A DNA stretch of 64,000 nucleotides from Whalleya microplaca (Eukaryota; Ascomycota; Sordariomycetes; Xylariales; Xylariaceae): NCBI GenBank assembly GCA_022497155.1, contig MU385759.1:310001-374000 (forward strand). The letters run 5' to 3'. The notes beneath the pieces are model-generated. The model was given only the letters and a program-made list of their open reading frames with translations. It was not told the DNA's origin and did no database searches. The first letter of the stretch is position 1, and each line of letters starts with the position of its first letter. Below, piece after piece: positions 56,738-64,000 of the stretch. The position numbers and the translations under genes were made by a program.

Positions 56738-58659
56738 TCTAATTCTATCAAAGCCTTGAGGTGAAACAGAAACAGTGAGTTTTCTGAGGTGAGAGTTTGT
56801 CAGACCTCAATAAAATAGAGCTGAATGATGAGATGGGGAGAAATTGTATTTACTTGCTTAGACTTGTTGACTCCAATGGCGTAAAGCTGAGTCATTGGTT
56901 TTCAGACGAGCTCACCAACAGCAGTTAGCCATGATCTGCTATGCCCCTCCGTTCCCGACGTCGGAAGCTAAGAGCTCAAAGCTTGCCTACCTTACGTACA
57001 AAACGTATTATTATCAATGTATGTAATTCGTACCATTAAACTTGATGTCTGTTATACCTGTGTTCTGAGTAAGTACTCCCTCAATTGATACATATATCAC
57101 CAGCTACAGTAATCAAGTTAAGCTATGCGATTCAATGTTCTCTACATGACGGGAAGAGCTGATGCTTCAAATTAATGTTCATACCTCCATGCACGTCATC
57201 CTAACTTACCCAGGTATGATTCTCTCCTCTCGTGCGTGTTTACTGACTGGAACCTAAGGCCTTGAAGTAACTATGCGTAGAGTTCAAGGTAAGCATTATC
57301 CGGCTTGTTTTATACCCATCAGGACGCACAACTGGCCTACAGCCGAAGACCAAATACCAAGCATACCCGACTTATTACTAAGTTAATTTATCGGTTCACC
57401 ACAACCCGAATCCAAGGATTCCCCAGATTTGTCTAGGCGGCCAAGTTAAAAGCAGCTCCTCCCAGCTACTGCAACGCGGGGAAATATTTACATACTAGTA
57501 CACTTATACCGTTTTACTTATACCCTACAAGAGATGGTAGAGGGTCCGATGTGATAAGTCCATTGCTGTTGCATTGCATCTGTGTGATATCTTACATGGC
57601 TGGCGAAACTGACCGGATACTACCTCGGCCGTTCATAAGAAGATCCCGGCGATGCTCGAGAGGACATGCCTAACAGGTCGACGCGCCTTTCATCACTACC
57701 ACTTACTCAGACATTACATGTACATATTGTTCGACGCTGACAGTCACAAACCCACAAGTGCAATTTGTGGGCGCTGAACCCTTCGCTGTTCACTCGACCT
57801 CATTCTCACATTCCTCGGGGACCTTCGAGTGGGTATCGAGCTGGTACCTAGAGGAGGGGTGAATGATGATCCTTTAGTTCCTGGACGATGCGTCGTTAAC
57901 TGCCGTGGGGAAGAGACCCCATTCAGCTGGGTTACCTAGGGTTCTTCCCCGGGACGAGGTAAACTCTGGTAAGTCAAAAACACGACTATGATATATATGT
58001 AGCTGGCATATGTGCAAAGTAATACCGGAAGATTTTATAACCTCTCTACCTGCTGTTGTTGGTTTTGGCTTCTGCTTTGGGTATGATTATTCGATCCATC
58101 TTAATGTTTCATGACCAGATTCGTCAACCTCCCTTTTCATGACTATCGCGAAGGCCCCCCTTATTCTTGCCATGTTCGAGAAGAAGAGTGTTTATTGCAA
58201 TACGGCATCTTTTACCATTACGGTCGATTGAGAGACTGTGGTATGCCTCGTGGTTGAATTGGTGGTGTTTTCTTACCCTCAGTGGCGTCTGGCTGATCTG
58301 CCCGCGGCCCGCAACCAACTTACAGCGAGCGAGAGAGAGAGAAAAAAAAGAAATGTCCGGGAGGAAGAACGCCGAGTCATCAGGCCCAGCACGACACTCG
58401 CATGCCGTCCCTGCAGCTTCTTTCCGTGCGTAAGGTTTCTAGCTCAGCTAACTTACCAGCCTATCTAGTTAGAGCTAAGCTCCCAAGCTTCCTTGTCATT
58501 CTTATCCTCTCCTCTCACCACTCTCTACCTTACCTCACAAGCAAACTTGAACCACGGCACATTCCGTCCGCCATTGCGAGCACGCTTTTTTTCGAGCATT
58601 CGCAAATGCCCCATACCTTTCTCGACCTGATGCTGTGCTAGCGCGCGGAGTCTCGACTA
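56738..58659. other. Divergent intergenic region
   Basis: Promoters of phosphoserine aminotransferase (minus) and the SDR-like gene (plus). It contains GA-rich sequence at 58325-58355 and CT-rich sequence at 58490-58540 near the SDR start. No gene is seen. Confidence 0.5.
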
Positions 58660-59874
58660 ATGAATAGTGTTGTAGCGACACACAATTCCCCGCGAACATG
58701 GCTCCTGACCTCATCCCTCACCCCACTCGCCGTCCGTCTCATGCGCCAGCTGCTCAGCCACGGTGACTATGTAGTCGCGTGTCTGCCGCCGCACGAAATC
58801 GAGCGCGACGATCGCAGCGCCGAGTTCCGCGAGCTGGTCAACGAATGCAAGAGCAACCGCAAGGACAGGGAGGGCTGGAAGGACCGCATCCGAAGCATTC
58901 GCTGCGATGGCCGCAGCATGGGCCAATGCAGTGCCGCCGTGGCGGAAGCTAAGCATGTATTCGGCCGGATCGACATCCTGCTGTGCTGCACTTCTGAAGG
59001 TACGCAATCACTCATCAATCATCCCTTTCTTCCACCGTGCCGTTTATGTGCGCAATTGGTTGCTAGCTAGCTACATTAAAAAGGAAACTTAAAAAGACTA
59101 CATGTGCTTACGCGATGATATCTCCACACAGCAATTGTTGGGACCGTAGAGGAACTATCTACTACGCCGGCGACGCAGAACCTGGTGCGCGACCAGTTCG
59201 AGAGCATCTTCTTCTCGCAGGTGAACTTCATCAAAGCCTCGCTGCCGACGTTCCGCGCGCAGCACACGGGCCACATCATGATCCTCACGAGCATCGGCGG
59301 GCACATCGGCACGCCGGGGATGGCGATCTACACGGCGGCGACGTGGGCGCTCGAGGGCTTCTGCGACTCGTTGGCGTACGAGGTCGCGCCTTTTAACATC
59401 AAGGTGACGATCGTGCAGCCGCACAAGGAGATCCAGTCCCTGACCAACCGCATCGTCTTCTCCCCCTCGCTGCCGTACTACGACGTCGAGAACAACCCGG
59501 CCCCCAGCGTCCGGGACATGCTCACCAATGTGCTCAGCATGAACCCGGAGACCGTCCTCGAGGCCTCGGAGACGGAAATCGTCCAGAGGTACCCGAGGCT
59601 TCCCACGTCCTCGCTGGATCGCCTGGTGGGCGAGACTATTCATGCGCTTACTGCTATTGGTGGGCATGAGAACCCGCCGGCTCGACACATTGTGGGCTTT
59701 GAGGGTGCTGAAGCTGTGAAAGAGAAACTCAAGACGGTAACGGAGGAGCTTGAAGATTTTGTAGAGGCGAGTGTAGCGGTTGATATTTTCGAGAGTGAGT
59801 TGAAGAATGAGGCCCGGCAAGGGCAAGGCAAGACTGAGGAAACCGGGGGACCACTTAGCACAACGTCAACATAA
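58660..59874 (+). CDS. SDR-fold protein lacking cofactor and catalytic residues (probable pseudoenzyme)
   Basis: Exons 58660-58999 and 59132-59874 join (TSE-AIVGTVEEL) into 360 residues. The fold is clearly short-chain dehydrogenase: a Rossmann start, then GHIMILTSIGGHIGTPGMAIY, WALEGFCDSLAYEVAPF and IKVTIVQP. Key residues have gone. The TGxxxGxG dinucleotide motif reads TSSLTPLA (17-24), the NNAG strand reads LCCTSE (108-113), and YxxxK reads YTAAT, with Tyr180 kept but the Lys position now Thr184. Ser167 remains. The second exon is GC-rich with an open, well-behaved frame, so this is not simple decay. A non-catalytic, binding or regulatory role is inferred. It lies 0.8 kb upstream of trs120 on the same strand. 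Confidence 0.85.
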
Positions 59875-60668
59875 TTATACTAATAATACAGTAGTTGTTC
59901 CAATCCATATAAATTACTTAGTCTTGCTTAAGCCTCGCAGCTGCTTGGAATAATACCTACATATCTACATATTGCATAGAACGTTGGAAGTACGTACATA
60001 CATGTAGGTATTTGAAGCGCTGCATATCAGAAATGTGTTACCTAAGCCACAATTACCACAGGATTAGAGGATTGAGCTCTCCATTTTTGACTCCATTGGC
60101 TCAGACGGTCATGCGACAAAATGCAATTAACGAGATATTGCTATGTACATAGTACGTAGTACATCCCTGCAAGGGGGAAGCTTTTGGGGGTCCTGGCCTG
60201 CCTGGGCTTAGCTTTGGTCATCATCCCTGTTCCCGTTCAGAGCTCTGGTTGGCTACTAATTGAAGTGCGGCGCACGAGGCTCAGTACCTTACGGTAGCTA
60301 ATCTGTACGCAGTAATAATAAGGTAAGGTAGGCTGCCATTCATTATCACAGTCCCCCATCACAATCCCATGTTATGTATGATACCCGCGCATTTTACATA
60401 GTACAACAACGAATATCCAGCTCAAGCATCTGAGCAGTCGGTCGGCCAGTGTCGGTATCTATCGTCAATAGAAGTCATTTGATCAGGCCGAAAACCACTT
60501 GCGACGCACTTGAGGTTCCCTCCCCATGGACTGAACAAGCTGCATACAACCTCTCTGCATACCGCGCCCAATCCATCCATCCGCCCGCTTGACTAGATAT
60601 CTAGCCCTCTATGCAGTAGGCATGCGATTGATCTGTCATGTCATTTCGGACCCGACGCCAATGCCACG
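59875..60668. other. Intergenic / trs120 promoter
   Basis: 794 bp between two same-strand genes. Contains GTACATAGTACGTAGTAC-like short repeats near 60140-60165. No gene. Confidence 0.45.
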
Positions 60669-63600
60669 ATGAGCCTGGAATCTATGTTGCCCATCGCTCC
60701 TGCGAGGGTCCGCGCTTTAGTCCTGCCCGTCGGCCAGATCAAGAGGGACAGGTTCTCCTCCTTTGTCCAGAGACTCAACGAGGAGCATGTCGTCCAGCTC
60801 CGCGACATCAGCGCCGACGGGCGCCCAAACCGTAGTAAGTCGCTTCGCCATCACCAAGTGCCGCGAGAGAAGTCGCAGGATTGACCACTTCCTTAACCAG
60901 ACATGTTCTCGCCCCGCGCGTTCCCCAACGGTGCCATCTTCTACGAGCTGATCACCTACGTACCGCCGCCCTCGCACCTCGCGCTCGCGCCCTTCGAACT
61001 GTTCCGGGAGCCTCTGGCCGTGATCGCCGTCGCCGACGGGGCGGAGCTTGAAAATGGCACCTTCAGCAAGAGGCAGTCTGCCAACAATTATGCGACGACC
61101 ATGACCGAGAGGAATATTAGAACGCTGTACCAGGAGCTCGAGCAACTGCGGGACACCTATCCCAAGATGCTCACGCATCGGGTGCTGATATTCGACTTTG
61201 AACCGCCGGCCGATAATGCGATCCCTATCCCCGAAGGCATCAAGACAATTCCGTCGGTAGAGCACTCCAAGAGGACGACGATAAGAACGATCATGTGCGA
61301 TATATCCTCCCTACTGCTGGCCGAGATGACAACCCTCGCCAAGTCTTTCGAGGGGATGACGGCTATAGAGACCCCTGGCCAGGCACCTTCGAGACCCGGG
61401 CTTAATGGAACCTCTTCTTCCTACACCTCGGATGACGCGAACCCGACAGCAGCGCGGCGGAATTCGCAATTTGCCATGTCTTCTGTCACCCGGTCGGTAT
61501 CTAGTAGTGGGGCCGCGGATAGGGGTCAGGTTCGGATGTCGATGCCCGTGCCGTTCAAGTCGCTCCCATTTGGATCAACCAGTTCCACCCCTGCCACTCG
61601 GCCTGTAACCCCCAATCGCAGTGGCTTGTCCAATCCGCCGACTACATTCGATGACATTGCTAGTATGAACAGAAGCCCCGGTGACCCGCCAAGCTCCGAA
61701 CAGAACGGGACAACTCGGCCAGGAACGTCCGAAGGTGTGAAGCCGACGCCGACTAACCAAGACAAGATCTCAATGCAGGGTTTTGGGCCGGGTGGCCTGA
61801 ACGAGAGGTGGAGGAACAAAGGCCGGGGACGAGCGACGATTCTTGTGGCGTCACTATACCTTCAGGCTGGCCGGTGGACCGATGCACTGAAGGAATTAAC
61901 TGAGGGTGCGACAATGGCGAAGTCCATCAATGATCACTTGTGGCATGGAAAAGCACTGGAACTTATCGTAACGACCCTGGTCTTGCTCAGTTGGGCCGGA
62001 GTTGAGTTCCAAGTTCCTACGATATGTCTTCCCCCTAACGAGAAAACTATCAACAGCACATCTAAAGGACCGGAGATCGAGGAAGGAATTCCTGATCAGC
62101 CAAAGTACCTGCGAAATCTCCAAACTATTCTTCCAGATCTACTAGAGAGAATCGTCTCTCTATATACGAGGCTCTCTGGCGAGCAACTGCCTCCGCTACC
62201 ACTATCCGAATCCACTATAAGGTTCTGCAATATGCTCACAGCTCTTCATCTGTGTGATGGCAGGCTAGACAAGAAATCATTGGACATCATGGTCTTCGGC
62301 AAATTGCCTGCGAAGGTTCTCACTACATCACCGCGCTTACTTATCACGCCATCTCGAATAAATATTACAACTCTATTGTTTAAAGCATTTCCGTCGTCCG
62401 CACCCGAGCTGCTCACTACGGTAGACCGTGCAGTTATTCTTAGCGGGATCGCATCTGTCCTCGGCTCTCTGGGATATCATAGGAAGAAAGCTATGGTTGT
62501 GCGTGAGCTGGTGTCGGTGTTAATCGGTGGTCTGGTCGAAGCGAGGACCAGAGGTGCTGCTGAAGTTGGCATCCATCCGGCAGCAGGTCTGGTGGCTCTT
62601 AACGCTGCTAACAATCATGGCCATGGCGCAGGGGCTCTTGAGCTTGGCGAAGGGGATATAGAACATGGCATCGACGCTTTTCTCGGATTGTTATGCAAGA
62701 TCTACGGAATTGTCAGTTTCGACAATGTTGCGCGTAGATCTTCGGTCGATTCACCCTCTATTAGTGACACGGACAGTAGTGTCATCTCCAGAATTCAGAG
62801 TCAATCCTTCGCGAGGCAATTCGGGATTCAAAACATCAAGCTCAACATTCTCCGGGCTTGCATCAACTTTTCTGAGGCGTTGCCCGACTTCAACGGAGTC
62901 TTAAAATTCTCAAGCGATCTATTACGCACGGCCGGGAGTGGAATTGCGCCAGGGCCACGGCAAGAAGATGTAGCTCCAATCATTTCAAGAGAGGAACAGG
63001 TCAGGATGGCAACTAATATTTCGAAAACGTCTAATCTGTCGCAAAGATTAGGTCTAGGACACTTATATGCGGAATACTGGGACGAATTTTTAATACGCGG
63101 GATCACCTTAGATCCCTTACCACCTATGAGAACACCTATACCACACTCCAAAAACGTCTTGCCCGGTGTAACAACTACGCGGACTTCACAAGATGTAAAT
63201 CCATTCATCTATAATCCATTTTTGAGAGCTCCTGACAACCCAGCGGTCGAGACCACTCTTGTTGCCGGAGAAGCTGCCACTTTTAGGGTTACACTTCAGA
63301 ATCCATACGAGATCGAGGTAGATATAGAAAGCATCAGACTAGATACAGAGGGTGCCGAATTCGAGTCTTCGATAGCGGATACGGTCATAGGTCCATACCG
63401 CACACAGATCCTAAAAGTCATCGGGATACCGAAAACTGCCGGCTCGCTGAAAATTACAGGGGCTATCGTGAAAGCGCGCGGATGCCGCGAGAGACGATTC
63501 CCCATCTTTCCTCACCCGTGGGCCGCAGATACGGAAACGAAAATCAAGGGAATCGGACTGGCCGCGCTGGAGCAAAATAAAACCTTACCGCCACCCGGGC

Positions 63601-64000
63601 CGGACCTGAAACCCGATAGCATTGAACTGAACGTCATTTCGGCCCAACCTAATCTTATCGTCAAGTCTACGAACCTCTCTCAATCTTCCGTCATGATCCT
63701 AGAAGGGGAGCGACAAACCTTCTCTATTACGCTTCAAAATCTCTCGTCGACTACTCCGGCGGATCTACTACTTTTCTCTTTCCAGGACTCGACACAGGAG
63801 CCTTTACACACAGCCATAGCCAATAGAGACGCGACCCCTGCCGAGTTATACGAATACGAGCTCATTCTCGCCAGAAAACAGGCTCTGAGGTTACAAAAGA
63901 TCGATGATTCGAAGCGGTATATAGCGCCAGGAGGCACGGCTACTTTCAGCTTCGAGATACTCGGAAAGCCGGGTCTTACAAACGGAACCATCCAGGTTGA
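60669..64000 (+). CDS. trs120: TRAPPII subunit Trs120 (TRAPPC9), 3' end beyond window
   Basis: Core subunit of the TRAPPII tethering complex, which activates Rab11-type GTPases at the late Golgi. Exon 1 (60669-60834) joins exon 2 (from 60901) through a 66-nt GTAAGT...ACCAG intron to give NRNMFSPRAFPNGAIFYE. The frame then stays open to the last base, about 1,088 residues, so the C-terminus is missing. The N-terminal block VRALVLPVGQIKRDRF and FSPRAFP match the family. A Ser/Thr-rich insert spans about 250-410. Helical TPR-like sequence follows (GRGRATILVASLYLQAGRW), then Ig-like beta segments with VAGEAATFRVTLQNPYEIEV and SVMILEGERQTFSITLQN. Expected full length is about 1,300-1,450 residues. 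Confidence 0.93.

Noticed and set aside
59155..59826. 223-codon minus-strand frame rich in Arg
   Set aside because: Antisense of the GC-rich second exon of the SDR-like gene; composition typical of a shadow frame.
1..64000. CRISPR array, rRNA, prokaryotic operons or intact transposase
   Set aside because: None seen; the gene structure is that of a fungal nuclear genome.

Overview
The window is nuclear DNA of a filamentous ascomycete (Pezizomycotina, most likely Sordariomycetes). The evidence is short GT-AG introns (about 43-190 nt) with CTAAC-like branch sites, fungal-specific families (rhodopsin-domain/PTH11-like membrane proteins, a PigL_N-like/ankyrin protein, a DUF2264 protein, a 2EXR remnant) and long AT-rich spacers with decayed repeats. 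I assembled about 20 protein genes by joining exons by eye on frame, splice signals and recalled family conservation. No database search was run.

Layout. 1-11.5 kb is housekeeping: S-adenosylmethionine decarboxylase (spe2, -), the cytosolic Fe-S scaffold ATPase Cfd1 (-), a divergent Ser/Pro-rich protein with AP-1/GGA ear-binding motifs (+), and a four-TM protein with a disordered tail (+). 11.5-19.6 kb is accessory: a repeat remnant, a PigL_N-like/ankyrin-like gene with one in-frame TGA (-), a dead 2EXR-type gene and small tandem repeats. 19.6-23.5 kb holds a disordered protein with KEN-box and D-box-like motifs and thymidylate kinase with a long low-complexity N-terminus.

25-37 kb is metabolic/accessory: two rhodopsin-domain membrane proteins (the first with a splice/frame conflict), a secreted GH43 glycosidase, a UbiA-family membrane enzyme with an eroded first Asp-rich motif and a GMC flavin oxidoreductase. 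The last two could belong to a small metabolite locus, but no backbone synthase is present. 37.6-48.3 kb is mostly on the minus strand: a TRK potassium transporter, a hairpin element, a second copy of the 11.8-kb repeat, two metallophosphoesterases and an eight-exon DUF2264 protein.

49-64 kb holds a degenerate tRNA-like element, acetoacetyl-CoA synthetase, a small one-TM protein, phosphoserine aminotransferase (with an apparent GC-AG intron), an SDR-fold protein lacking key catalytic residues, and the TRAPPII subunit Trs120, which runs off the right edge. I see no CRISPR array, rRNA or intact transposon. The least expected items are the TGA-interrupted ankyrin gene, the SDR pseudoenzyme, the ear-motif protein, the ATG-free spe2 leader and the 40.7-kb hairpin.
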